Assembly (NCBI GenBank): GCA_944385455.1 | Contig: CALWXI010000149.1 | Location: 1-32,241, forward strand | Origin: an uncultured Oscillospiraceae bacterium | GTDB taxonomy: Bacteria; Bacillota; Clostridia; Oscillospirales; Oscillospiraceae | DNA: 32,241 nucleotides | Direction of reading: 5' to 3' | Shown: positions 16,146 to 24,147 of the stretch, piece after piece | Layout of the letters: every line of letters begins with the position of its first letter | Position numbering within the stretch: position 1 is the stretch's first letter | Position numbers and translations under genes: made by a program | Notes under the pieces: model-generated | The model's input: the letters and a program-made list of their open reading frames with translations, nothing else | Database searches by the model: none | Told to the model about the DNA's origin: nothing

Positions 16146-16736
16146 ATGTTGGCGCTTTCTATGGGAATTCTGGGGTTTGTGTGTCTCCTGATCTATGACG
16201 TCAACAGCTTCACCCTGCGCTGGAATGTGCTGCACGCGTTTTTTGCACTGGGGACGGGACTGGTGGCAGCGGCCACGCTGGCGGATCTGTCGGCGGCGGT
16301 GCGCCTGGGTGCCTTCTCCGGTGCGGGAGACGCCGTGCTGGCCGGGCTGGGGGTGCTGTGGCTGGGCGCTCTGATCTACAGCCTGTTCTTTGCACTTCCC
16401 TTTTCCGGGACGTACTGCGCGCAGCCGCAGTCGCCCCAGGTATGCGACCGGGGCGTCTACGCTCTGTGCCGCCATCCGGGTGTGCTGTGCTTTTTGGGGG
16501 TGTATGTGTTTCTGGGCGCCGCAGCGCTGCCGTCGCCGCTTCTGGCCAATGGGATGGTGTACTCCTTTTTGAACCTCTGTTACGTGATCTTTCAGGATCT
16601 GGTGACGTTTCCCAAGACCTTTTGTGACTATGCGGCTTACCGAAAGCGAGTCCCCTTCCTCATTCCCACGAGAAGGAGCTTTGGCGTGGCCCTGCAGACC
16701 TGGCGGCAGCCGACCGATGAGGAGGGAGAAACGTGA
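16146..16736 (+). CDS. ICMT/PEMT-like membrane methyltransferase
   Basis: The 196-residue integral membrane protein has about five TM segments. It carries the signature of the isoprenylcysteine carboxyl methyltransferase / phospholipid methyltransferase superfamily: CRHPG before a TM helix (about residues 108-112), then a C-terminal Y..YRKRVPFLIP segment, which in the family is YxxYxxRVPRxIP. Known members methylate lipid-linked or small substrates with SAM at the membrane; the substrate here is unknown. It starts 13 bases after the c-di-GMP protein and its stop overlaps the GH3 start (GTGA), so the three are translationally linked. The ATG follows AAGGG by five bases. Confidence 0.75.
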   Translation: MLALSMGILGFVCLLIYDVNSFTLRWNVLHAFFALGTGLVAAATLADLSAAVRLGAFSGAGDAVLAGLGVLWLGALIYSLFFALPFSGTYCAQPQSPQVCDRGVYALCRHPGVLCFLGVYVFLGAAALPSPLLANGMVYSFLNLCYVIFQDLVTFPKTFCDYAAYRKRVPFLIPTRRSFGVALQTWRQPTDEEGET

Positions 16737-18367
16737 GATTTCAGGAAAAACTGCGAAAATACTCCAAGCAGGAGCTTTGGGATGAGTACTGCGGATTTCT
16801 GGACTTGAGTCCGGCGGAATTTATGCGCATCCAGAAGCGGCTTCTGATGGAGCAGATCGAGCTGTGGTCCTCCAGCCCGCTGGGCCAGAGCATCCTGAAA
16901 GGGAAGCACCCCCGCACCATCGAGGAATTCCGCGCCATGGTGCCCCTGACCACGTACGACGATTACGCGTCGGTGCTGCTGAGCCGGCAGGCCAAGTCCC
17001 TTCCGGCGGAACCGGTGCTCTGGATCCAGACCACCTGGGAAGGCGGCGTCCATCCCCTGAAGGTGGCGCCTTACACCAAGGGCATGCTGGATACCTACAA
17101 GCGCAACGTCATCGCGGTTTTGATGATGTGCACCGCCAAGCACAAAGGCGATTTTGATATCAGCGTCACGGATCACATGCTCTATGCCCTGGCCCCGCTG
17201 CCCTATGCCACAGGACTGCTGCCGCTGCTGTTTGAGGATGAGATCGACATCGAGTTCCTGCCCCCGGTCAAGGAAGCGGTGAAGATGTCCTTTCAGGAGC
17301 GCAATATCCAGGGGTTCAAGATGGGCATGAAGAAGGGGATCGAGTATGCTTTCGGCGTGGGAAGCGTCCTCTACTATGTCAGCCAGGGCCTTGCCTCCAT
17401 GCAGGAACGGCAGAAGGGCAAGAGCCTTCTCAGCCGCCTCCGCGGCATCTCGCCGTCCACCATGTGGCGGTATCTGGTGGCCCGGCGCAAATGCCGGGAG
17501 GAGAACCGGGAACTGCTGCCCAAGGATCTCTTCCAGCTCAAGTGCCTGATCGTGGGCGGCACGGACAACCGCTGCTACAAAGCGGATCTGGAGAAAATGT
17601 GGGGGGTGGCGCCGGTGGAGCTGTTCGCCGGCACGGAGCCCACGTTGGTTGGCTGCGAGACATGGACCCGGGACGGCGTCTACTTTTTCCCGGACGCCTG
17701 CTTCTACGAGTTCATTCCGGAAAAGGAATTTGAGAAGAATGCGGCGGATCCCTCGTATCAGCCCAGTACCGTGTTGTGGGACGAGGTTGCCGACGGCGGT
17801 GTATATGAGATCGTGCTGACGGTCTTCAAGGGCGGCGCTTTCGCCCGTTACCGGGTGGGCGACGTGTTCCGCTGCGTGGGAGGGAACAACGAGGGCCTGC
17901 CCCGGTTCCAGTATATCGACCGGGTGCCCCAGGTCATCGACATCGCCGGATTTACCCGGATTACGGAGACGTCCATCCGGCAGGCCATCCAGCTGTCCCG
18001 GCTGACTGTTGCAGGGTGGACGGCGAAGAAGGAATTCACAGAGAACAGGCGGCCGTTCATGCATCTGTATGTGGAGATGGAGCGCAGCGCGCTGACCACC
18101 AGCGCCGTCAGCACTCAGATCCTTCAGGAGCATCTGAGCGTGTATTTCAAATATATGGACCAGGATTACAAGGATCTCAAACGGATTTTGGGATTGGATC
18201 CGCTGCGCATTACCGTGCTCAAGTGCGGGACCTTTGCGGAGTACCAGCGGCGGTTCGGTGCGGAGATCCGCAGGGTCAATCCGGAGAGCAGCGAGATCAA
18301 CGATTTGCTTCAATGCCACGAGGGCGGCGGCATAGACAGGAGGGAGGGCAAGTATGAGTGGATATAG
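16733..18367 (+). CDS. GH3-family acyl-adenylate/amide-forming enzyme
   Basis: The 544-residue protein matches the GH3 (auxin-responsive) fold of the acyl-adenylating superfamily. Plant members activate carboxylic acids with ATP and join them to amino acids; bacterial roles are mostly unknown. Seen here: the N-terminal FRAMVPLTTYDDY block; ELFAGTEPTLVG in the place of the second ATP motif; and YRVGDVFRCVGG with IDRVPQVIDIAG for the third. The first ATP motif, normally a Ser/Thr-Gly-Thr-rich loop, reads TTWEGG at 100-105 with LKVAP following. The start is a GTG overlapping the preceding stop, six bases after GGAGGGAG. It overlaps the HD-GYP gene by 14 bases. Confidence 0.85.
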   Translation: MRFQEKLRKYSKQELWDEYCGFLDLSPAEFMRIQKRLLMEQIELWSSSPLGQSILKGKHPRTIEEFRAMVPLTTYDDYASVLLSRQAKSLPAEPVLWIQTTWEGGVHPLKVAPYTKGMLDTYKRNVIAVLMMCTAKHKGDFDISVTDHMLYALAPLPYATGLLPLLFEDEIDIEFLPPVKEAVKMSFQERNIQGFKMGMKKGIEYAFGVGSVLYYVSQGLASMQERQKGKSLLSRLRGISPSTMWRYLVARRKCREENRELLPKDLFQLKCLIVGGTDNRCYKADLEKMWGVAPVELFAGTEPTLVGCETWTRDGVYFFPDACFYEFIPEKEFEKNAADPSYQPSTVLWDEVADGGVYEIVLTVFKGGAFARYRVGDVFRCVGGNNEGLPRFQYIDRVPQVIDIAGFTRITETSIRQAIQLSRLTVAGWTAKKEFTENRRPFMHLYVEMERSALTTSAVSTQILQEHLSVYFKYMDQDYKDLKRILGLDPLRITVLKCGTFAEYQRRFGAEIRRVNPESSEINDLLQCHEGGGIDRREGKYEWI

Positions 18368-20999
18368 TTGGATTTCCATCATATCGCTCTCCTGCTATCT
18401 GATTCTGTTTGTGACGTTCCTGGCGGCAAAAAAGACCCAGAAGGTGATGTACACCTTCATGGAGTTCCTGTTTGTGCTCATCTTCTGGAGCGGCGGCTCC
18501 TTTGCCATGCGCATCCAGCTGTGGCCGTCGGTGAACTTTTGGCATTATGTATCTCTTGCAGGCATTTTCCTGATCCCGGTGGTGTTCTACCACTTTGTGC
18601 TTGATTTTCTGGAGGAGCCCAGGGGCGGCGGGCGCTTTTTCTGGCTGCTGGTGTTCCTGGGGCTCATCGTCTTCAACATGCTGACGGACAGCCTGATCCC
18701 ATTGCCCCAGGTGGTGCGGGAAGGCGGCGGCGTTCAGTTCATCTACCACTATTCCTGGCGGATCTACGTGGCCTTTTTGCTGGTGGTGCTGTGCTGGGGA
18801 CAGCTGGCCTTCCTGATCCGGCGCCACTGCAAGGGCAACGGCGCGGTATTTGCACAGTTGATCCCGGTGCTGTGCGGCATCGGGACCATCTTCCTGGGCA
18901 ATATCCTGGCAACGCTGCCGTTTTTCCAGGGCTTCCCGCTGGACATTCTCTCCGGCGTGGCGAATGCGGGACTTTTGTTCTATGCACTGTATAAAAAGCA
19001 GCTGTTCCGCATGACCATGCTGATCTCCCGGCCCAACTGCTTTCTGCTCTCGTCTATCCTGGGTCTGCTGATTTCCTACAACTATCTGCTGCCCATCCAG
19101 AATTTTCTGGTGTATGTCATCGGGGTGGAGCACAACCATGCGCTGATCATCATGGCCATGTGCCTCCTGGTGTTCATCGGGCTTTTGTATCTCTTCATCA
19201 GCCTGCTGGTCAACGCCCTGTTTGTCCGGAGCGATCAGCAGCAGGGAATTTTGATCGCCCGCTTCAGCCAGGAGGTCACCAGTCTGCTGGGGACGGGGGA
19301 CATCCTGCGCAAGTTCTCCGACATCACCCAGGAAGCTCTGGGTGTGTACCGTATCTTTGCGCTGGTGCGCATGGAAGGGGAGGATTACAAGCTGCTCTTT
19401 ACCTCCAGTCCGCTGGAGGAGAAAAATATCTCCCTGCCTCCGGAGCATCCGCTGGTGCAGTATTTCCGGGAAAACAGCGGCTGCGTGCTGCAGCGGGAGT
19501 TTTCCCGCACCACCATGTATCGGGGCATGTGGGAAGATGAGAAGCGGCTCTTTTCCTCTCTGGGGATTGAGTGCTTCTGTCCGCTGATCTGTGAGGATGA
19601 GCTGCTGGGGATCGTCATGCTGGCCAGGAAGGAAGAGGGCGGTGTTTACCGCGTCAGTGACCTGAGCTTCCTGCAGGCCATCTCCACCATCTGTGCCATT
19701 GCTCTGAAGAATGCCTGCCTGTATGAAAAGGCGCTGAATGAGGCGCGGCAGGACGAGCTGACGGGCCTGATCAGCCGGAAGTATTTCTATGAGCTTCTGG
19801 GTCAGGAGTTTGACCGGAACCGGGGCGGCTCTCTGGCTCTGAGTATCATCAATGTGGATGACTTCAGTCTCTATAATCAGCTCTACGGCACCCACGAAGG
19901 CGACCTGGCGCTGCAGCGGATCGCGGCCATCATGAAGGCCAGTGTGGAACAAAGCTGCTATGCCGCCCGGATCAACGGCAAGGAATTTGCGCTGATCCTG
20001 CCGGGCTATGACATCTATTCGGCCAAGGTGCTGACGGAGACCATCGCCGCGCAGATCGGCGAGATCAACAGTCAGCGCAACAGCCATGTCCGCAGCCGCC
20101 TTACCGTCAGTGCCGGCATCTGCGCCGCGCCCTATATGGCCGCGTCTGCCAAGGAACTGCTGAAGAACGCGGACAGCGCGGTGTACAGCGTCAAGCGTGC
20201 CGGAAAGAACGCCGTTTTGATGTATTCCGAGGAAGTATACCGCAAGGAGATGGAGCAGCAGTCCCAGCACAAGAGCGGCTACAGCGAGCACGCCAGTACC
20301 ATCTATGCGCTGACGGCGGCCATCGACACCAAGGACCACTACACCTTCCAGCACTCCCAGAACGTGGCGTACTATGCCTCCGAGCTGGCCAGGGCCGCGG
20401 GGCTGGAGCATTATCTGGTGGAGATCGCCAAGGAGGCGGGGCTGCTCCACGACATCGGCAAGATCGGCATCCGGGAGGATATCCTCAACAAGACCGGGCG
20501 TCTGACGCCGGAGGAGTACGAGATCATGAAGAGCCACGTGGACAACGGCGTCAACATCATCCGTTATCTGCCGTCCCTGGACTATGTGATCCCGGCCGTC
20601 CTGTCCCATCATGAGCGTTATGACGGCAGGGGCTATCCCCGGAAACTGGCCGGAGAGGAGATCCCTCTGGCCGGCCGGATCCTGGCCATCACGGACGCCT
20701 TTGACGCCATGATTTCCCGCCGCAGCTACCGGGAGCCGCTGTCTGTGGAGCGGGCGCTGGCCATCCTGCGGGAGGAAAGCGGCAAGCAGTTCGATCCCAA
20801 CCTGGCGGCGCTGTTTGTGGAAATGGTGGAAAGCGGCCGTATCGAGCCCCAGATTCAAAAGAGCGTCACCCTGGAGAAGCTGGGGATGCCGCCGGTGGTG
20901 GTTCCCGACCGGCCGGTCTCTGCGGCCGCCGCGGTGCCGGCAGTGGCGCCTGTGGGAGTGCCGGCGGACGGGATGCCGGCTCCTGGAGATGGCCTCTGA
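18354..20999 (+). CDS. 8-TM GAF-GGDEF(degenerate)-HD-GYP protein
   Basis: The 881-residue protein starts with about eight TM helices (residues 1-285), of the kind found N-terminal in sensor kinases and HD-GYP proteins. A GAF-like domain follows (about 300-460). A GGDEF domain (about 465-620) has lost its active site: RINGKEF replaces RYGGDEF (residues 539-545). The HD-GYP domain (about 645-830) has H699-D700 in LLHDIGKIG and the GYP motif at 760-762 in HHERYDGRGYP, all expected for a c-di-GMP phosphodiesterase. A Pro/Ala/Val-rich tail ends the protein. The start follows GGAGGGAGGG. It is the last gene of the operon, ahead of a strong terminator. Confidence 0.92.
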   Translation: MSGYSWISIISLSCYLILFVTFLAAKKTQKVMYTFMEFLFVLIFWSGGSFAMRIQLWPSVNFWHYVSLAGIFLIPVVFYHFVLDFLEEPRGGGRFFWLLVFLGLIVFNMLTDSLIPLPQVVREGGGVQFIYHYSWRIYVAFLLVVLCWGQLAFLIRRHCKGNGAVFAQLIPVLCGIGTIFLGNILATLPFFQGFPLDILSGVANAGLLFYALYKKQLFRMTMLISRPNCFLLSSILGLLISYNYLLPIQNFLVYVIGVEHNHALIIMAMCLLVFIGLLYLFISLLVNALFVRSDQQQGILIARFSQEVTSLLGTGDILRKFSDITQEALGVYRIFALVRMEGEDYKLLFTSSPLEEKNISLPPEHPLVQYFRENSGCVLQREFSRTTMYRGMWEDEKRLFSSLGIECFCPLICEDELLGIVMLARKEEGGVYRVSDLSFLQAISTICAIALKNACLYEKALNEARQDELTGLISRKYFYELLGQEFDRNRGGSLALSIINVDDFSLYNQLYGTHEGDLALQRIAAIMKASVEQSCYAARINGKEFALILPGYDIYSAKVLTETIAAQIGEINSQRNSHVRSRLTVSAGICAAPYMAASAKELLKNADSAVYSVKRAGKNAVLMYSEEVYRKEMEQQSQHKSGYSEHASTIYALTAAIDTKDHYTFQHSQNVAYYASELARAAGLEHYLVEIAKEAGLLHDIGKIGIREDILNKTGRLTPEEYEIMKSHVDNGVNIIRYLPSLDYVIPAVLSHHERYDGRGYPRKLAGEEIPLAGRILAITDAFDAMISRRSYREPLSVERALAILREESGKQFDPNLAALFVEMVESGRIEPQIQKSVTLEKLGMPPVVVPDRPVSAAAAVPAVAPVGVPADGMPAPGDGL

Positions 21000-21023
21000 T
21001 GGAGCACAGGCCGTAAAGAGTCA

Positions 21024-21060
21024 GAAGGTCCCCGGCTTGAAGCCGGGGACCTTCTTTTTT
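21024..21060 (+). terminator. Strong intrinsic terminator closing the c-di-GMP operon
   Basis: GAAGGTCCCCGGCT (21024-21037) pairs perfectly with AGCCGGGGACCTTC (21041-21054), loop TGA, followed by six T (21055-21060). Confidence 0.95.
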
Positions 21061-21084
21061 GCGGTGTTGCGGGAATGGAACCGC

Positions 21085-22260
21085 TCAGATCCGGGCCACG
21101 CCGGAATCCCGGGCGGCCTGGGCCACGGCGGAAGCCACTGCGTCCTTGACCCGGGGGTCAAAAGCGGCGGGGATGATGTAGTCGGCGGAGAGTTCCTCGT
21201 CGGAGATGAGGCCTGCCAGGGCCTGGGCAGCGGCGATCTTCATGGCGTCGTTGATGTCGCTGGCACGAGCGTCCAGAGCGCCCCGGAAGATGCCCGGGAA
21301 GGCCAGGACGTTGTTGATCTGATTGGGATAGTCGCTGCGGCCGGTGGCCACCACCGCCGCGCCGCCGGCGCGGGCCTCGTCAGGGAAAATCTCGGGGGTG
21401 GGGTTGGCGCAGGCAAAGATGACGGCGTCCCTGCGCATGGTGCGCACCATGTCGGCGGTGACCATGCCGGGAGCGGAGACGCCGATAAACACGTCGGCGT
21501 CCGCCAGCACGTCCGCCAGAGAGCCGGTGTGCTTGGCGGGGTTGGTGACCTGGGCCATCTCCTCCTTGACCCAGTTCATGCCCACGGTACGTCCGGTGTA
21601 GATGGCGCCCTTGCGGTCGCAGAGGGTGACGTCCGGATATCCGGCGGAGAGCAACAGCTTCGTGATGGAGATGGCGGCGGCGCCTGCGCCGTTGATGACC
21701 ACCCGGACCTCCTCCGGCCGCTTGGCCACCACCTTCAGTGCGTTGGTGAGGCCTGCCAGGGTGATGACGGCGGTGCCGTGCTGGTCATCATGGAAGATGG
21801 GAATATCGCAGCTCTCCTTGAGCTTCTGCTCGATCTCAAAGCAGCGGGGAGCGGCGATATCCTGCAGGTTCACGCCGCCGAAGGAGCCGGCCAGCAGAGC
21901 CACGGTGTTGACGATGTCGTCCACGTCCTTGCTGCGCACACACAGGGGTACGGCGTCCACGCCGCCGAAGGCCTTGAACAGCACGCACTTGCCCTCCATC
22001 ACCGGCATGCCTGCCTCGGGGCCGATGTCGCCCAGGCCCAGCACGGCGGTGCCGTCGGTGACCACCGCCACGGTATTCCAACGGCGGGTGAGCTCGTAGC
22101 TCTTGTTCACGTCCCTCTGGATCTCCAGGCAGGGCTGGGCCACGCCGGGGGCGTAGGCCAGGGAGAGCGCTTCCTTGCTGTCCACGGCGGCCCGAGGGAC
22201 CATCTCCAGCTTGCCTTTCCACTGGTAGTGCAGCCGCAGGGATTCCTTTGCGTAATCCAT
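21085..22260 (-). CDS. NAD(P)-dependent malic enzyme
   Basis: The 391-residue enzyme oxidatively decarboxylates malate to pyruvate and CO2 with reduction of NAD(P). Length and sequence are those of the short bacterial malic enzymes: SLAYAPGVAQPCLEI, NTVAVVTDGTAVLGLGDIG, then the metal site EGKCVLFKAFGGVDAVPLCV and the DDQHGTAVI segment, followed by a Rossmann domain (VINGAGAAAISI) and ALPTP-like FACANPTPEIFP. It is transcribed on its own from a near-consensus promoter and diverges from the Rrf2-family gene. Confidence 0.95.
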   Translation of the reverse strand: MDYAKESLRLHYQWKGKLEMVPRAAVDSKEALSLAYAPGVAQPCLEIQRDVNKSYELTRRWNTVAVVTDGTAVLGLGDIGPEAGMPVMEGKCVLFKAFGGVDAVPLCVRSKDVDDIVNTVALLAGSFGGVNLQDIAAPRCFEIEQKLKESCDIPIFHDDQHGTAVITLAGLTNALKVVAKRPEEVRVVINGAGAAAISITKLLLSAGYPDVTLCDRKGAIYTGRTVGMNWVKEEMAQVTNPAKHTGSLADVLADADVFIGVSAPGMVTADMVRTMRRDAVIFACANPTPEIFPDEARAGGAAVVATGRSDYPNQINNVLAFPGIFRGALDARASDINDAMKIAAAQALAGLISDEELSADYIIPAAFDPRVKDAVASAVAQAARDSGVARI

Positions 22261-22421
22261 GGTTCCATACTCCTTTCATTTTTCGAAAAGAAATTTCATT
22301 TTATGGAAATCGCTGTCGCTTCCATTATAATGCACTGCGGGCGGGGATGTCAATTCCCGACGGAAGAACCTTGAAATCCTAGTTTTCCTATGGCAAAATA
22401 GAGGCGAGAGGAGGGGGCGGC
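22261..22421. promoter_or_regulatory. Divergent promoter region, malic enzyme / Rrf2 regulator
   Basis: Minus strand: a perfect TTGACA (22353-22348) and perfect TATAAT (22329-22324) spaced by 18 bases drive the malic enzyme gene. Its leader holds dyads: the palindrome TTTTCGAAAA (22280-22289) and ATTTC...GAAAT arms within 22293-22310. Plus strand: TTGAAA (22371-22376) and a weak CAAAAT (22394-22399), 17 bases apart, would serve the regulator gene. Confidence 0.65.
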
Positions 22422-22829
22422 TTGAAGATTTCGACGAAGGGGCGCTACGCCCTGCGTCTGATGGCGGACATCGCTGCTCACGAACAGGACGGCTTTGTCT
22501 CTTTGAAGGACGTGGCTGCCCGGCAGGAGATCTCCGTGAAGTATTTGGAGCAGATCGCCGGGACACTGTCCCGAGCAGGCTTTTTGTACAGCGGCCGGGG
22601 GGCCCAGGGCGGTTACCGGCTGGCCCGGGAGCCGGGGACGTATACCGTGGGCAGCATCCTGCGGCTGACGGAGGGAAACCTGGCGCCGGTAGCATGTCTG
22701 GATGGGGAGGAGAACCGCTGCGCCCGCTGCGGGGAGTGTCCCACACTGCCCTTCTGGGAGGGGCTGTATCGCACCGTCAATGACTATATCGACCGATATA
22801 CCCTGGCGGATCTGATGAAGCAGATGTGA
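22422..22829 (+). CDS. Rrf2/IscR-like transcriptional regulator
   Basis: The 135-residue protein begins MKISTKGRYALRLMADIA, the standard Rrf2-family N-terminus, with a winged helix (about 1-75: VAARQEISVKYLEQI and GRGAQGGYRLAR). Four cysteines (C92, C100, C103, C106) lie where IscR-type members bind a [2Fe-2S] cluster with three cysteines, so an iron-sulfur or redox sensor is likely. The TTG start at 22422 follows GAGGAGGGGG. It is divergent from malic enzyme and not followed by iscS/iscU, which would have pointed to classic IscR. Its target is unknown; the shared intergenic region is an obvious place to look. Confidence 0.88.
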   Translation: MKISTKGRYALRLMADIAAHEQDGFVSLKDVAARQEISVKYLEQIAGTLSRAGFLYSGRGAQGGYRLAREPGTYTVGSILRLTEGNLAPVACLDGEENRCARCGECPTLPFWEGLYRTVNDYIDRYTLADLMKQM

Positions 22830-22834
22830 ACCAA

Positions 22835-22863
22835 AAAACGCACCCCCTCGGGGGTGCGTTTTG
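22835..22863. terminator. Bidirectional terminator between the Rrf2 and larC genes
   Basis: AAAACGCACCCC and GGGGTGCGTTTT pair perfectly (22835-22862) around a tight loop, with A-tract on the left and T-tract on the right, so it can end both converging transcripts. Confidence 0.85.
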
Positions 22864-22869
22864 CTGCTT

Positions 22870-24147
22870 TCAGGAATCCAGCTCTGCGGCGATGTCGGTC
22901 AGGCTCCGCCCGGTCCGCCGGGCGATATCGGCCAGATCCTCGTATTCATATTTGCGCCGGTGGACGCCATAACCGGAGGCGGACTTTACCCGTACGCTTC
23001 CCCAGGGGGTCTCCCGGGTGTCTTCAGACCGCTCCAGTACATACCGGCGGCACAGGCTCTCCCGTACTCCCAGAGTGGTGGTGTGGCGGAAGAGCAGCGC
23101 TGCCATCCGTTCCCGGTCCTCCGGGCGGCACAGCAGCCGCAGCAGCGTGGCGGGCCGGGATTTCTTCATGCCGATGGGAGAGGTGAACACGTCCAGAGCC
23201 CCGGCGGCGAGGAGCTGCTCCATGGCAAAGCCCAGGGCCTCGCCGGTCATGTCGTCCACATTGCAGGCCAGCTCCGCCACCGTGTCCGAATCGCCCGCTG
23301 TCTCACCCAGCATGGCCCGGACGCAGTTGGCGGCGGGAAAGTCCTTTTTGCCCATGCCGTAGCCCACCGCCTGGAGGCACATGGCGGGCATATCGCCGAA
23401 GCGGGAGGCGAAGTGCATCAGCAAGGCCGCGCCAGTGGGGGTGCACAGCTCTCCCTGAATGGAGCCGCCGTAGATGGGGGCGCCTCGGAGAATGTGGGCT
23501 GTGGCGGGCGCGGGCACTGGCAGAACGCCGTGGGCGCAGCGGACCTGGCCGCTGCCCACGTGAATGGGGGAGACCACCACTTCGTCCACAGCCAGCTTCT
23601 CCATCAGCAGGCATACCGCCGTGATGTCCGCCACGGCGTCCATGGCGCCGACCTCGTGGAAATGGACTTGCGACACCGGCACGCCGTGGGCATGACTCTC
23701 CGCCTCCGCAATGAGGCCGTACACCGCCATCACGTCCGCCTTCACCTTGTCCGACAGCGGCAGATGATGCTCCACCAGATGGGCGATGTCCGCCATGCTG
23801 CTGTGGGTGTGGGAATGCTCGTGGCCGTGGGGGTGGTCATGATCGTGGGGATGGTCATGATCGTGATCGTGGACCGGCTCCTCCGTATGGGAATGCGGAT
23901 GGGAGAGAGCATGGTCGTGGCCGTGATGGTCGTGGCTCTCCTCTTCTTTCCCGTGGACCAGGACCCGCAGGTGGGAGCCGGTGATGCCGCATTTGACGGC
24001 GGGCTCCAGCTCCGCCGTCACCCCCGGGATGCCCAGGGCGTTGAGTTCCCGGACGAAGGCCGCCGGATCCGGCAGCAGCTCCGCCAGCGCGGCGGCCAGC
24101 ATATCGACGGCAGCGCCCATTCTGCAGTCCAGATACAGTGTTTTCAT
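22870..24147 (-). CDS. larC: LarC, nickel-pincer cofactor nickel-inserting enzyme
   Basis: LarC inserts nickel into the pyridinium-3,5-bisthiocarboxylic acid mononucleotide with CTP, the last step of nickel-pincer nucleotide synthesis. The 425-residue protein is full length, without the LarC1/LarC2 frameshift known in Lactobacillus plantarum. Family segments include MKTLYLDCRMGAAVDM, VHFHEVGAMDAVADI, LCTPTGAALL, ACNVDDMTGE and PIGMKKSRPATLL. A His/Asp-rich insert (about residues 65-117, roughly 21 His) probably stores or delivers Ni(II). The start overlaps the larB end by four bases (ATGA). Confidence 0.95.
   Translation of the reverse strand: MKTLYLDCRMGAAVDMLAAALAELLPDPAAFVRELNALGIPGVTAELEPAVKCGITGSHLRVLVHGKEEESHDHHGHDHALSHPHSHTEEPVHDHDHDHPHDHDHPHGHEHSHTHSSMADIAHLVEHHLPLSDKVKADVMAVYGLIAEAESHAHGVPVSQVHFHEVGAMDAVADITAVCLLMEKLAVDEVVVSPIHVGSGQVRCAHGVLPVPAPATAHILRGAPIYGGSIQGELCTPTGAALLMHFASRFGDMPAMCLQAVGYGMGKKDFPAANCVRAMLGETAGDSDTVAELACNVDDMTGEALGFAMEQLLAAGALDVFTSPIGMKKSRPATLLRLLCRPEDRERMAALLFRHTTTLGVRESLCRRYVLERSEDTRETPWGSVRVKSASGYGVHRRKYEYEDLADIARRTGRSLTDIAAELDS

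Noticed and set aside
16637..18382. A 581-codon minus-strand frame opposite the GH3 gene
   Set aside because: It is antisense to a coherent GH3 protein, has no recognisable motif and no ribosome site.
18297..20858. An 853-codon open frame on the minus strand opposite the HD-GYP gene
   Set aside because: It is antisense to a gene with clear GAF, GGDEF and HD-GYP motifs and a good ribosome site. Its product is low-complexity, rich in His, Gln, Asp and Gly, as expected from reading GC-rich codons backwards.
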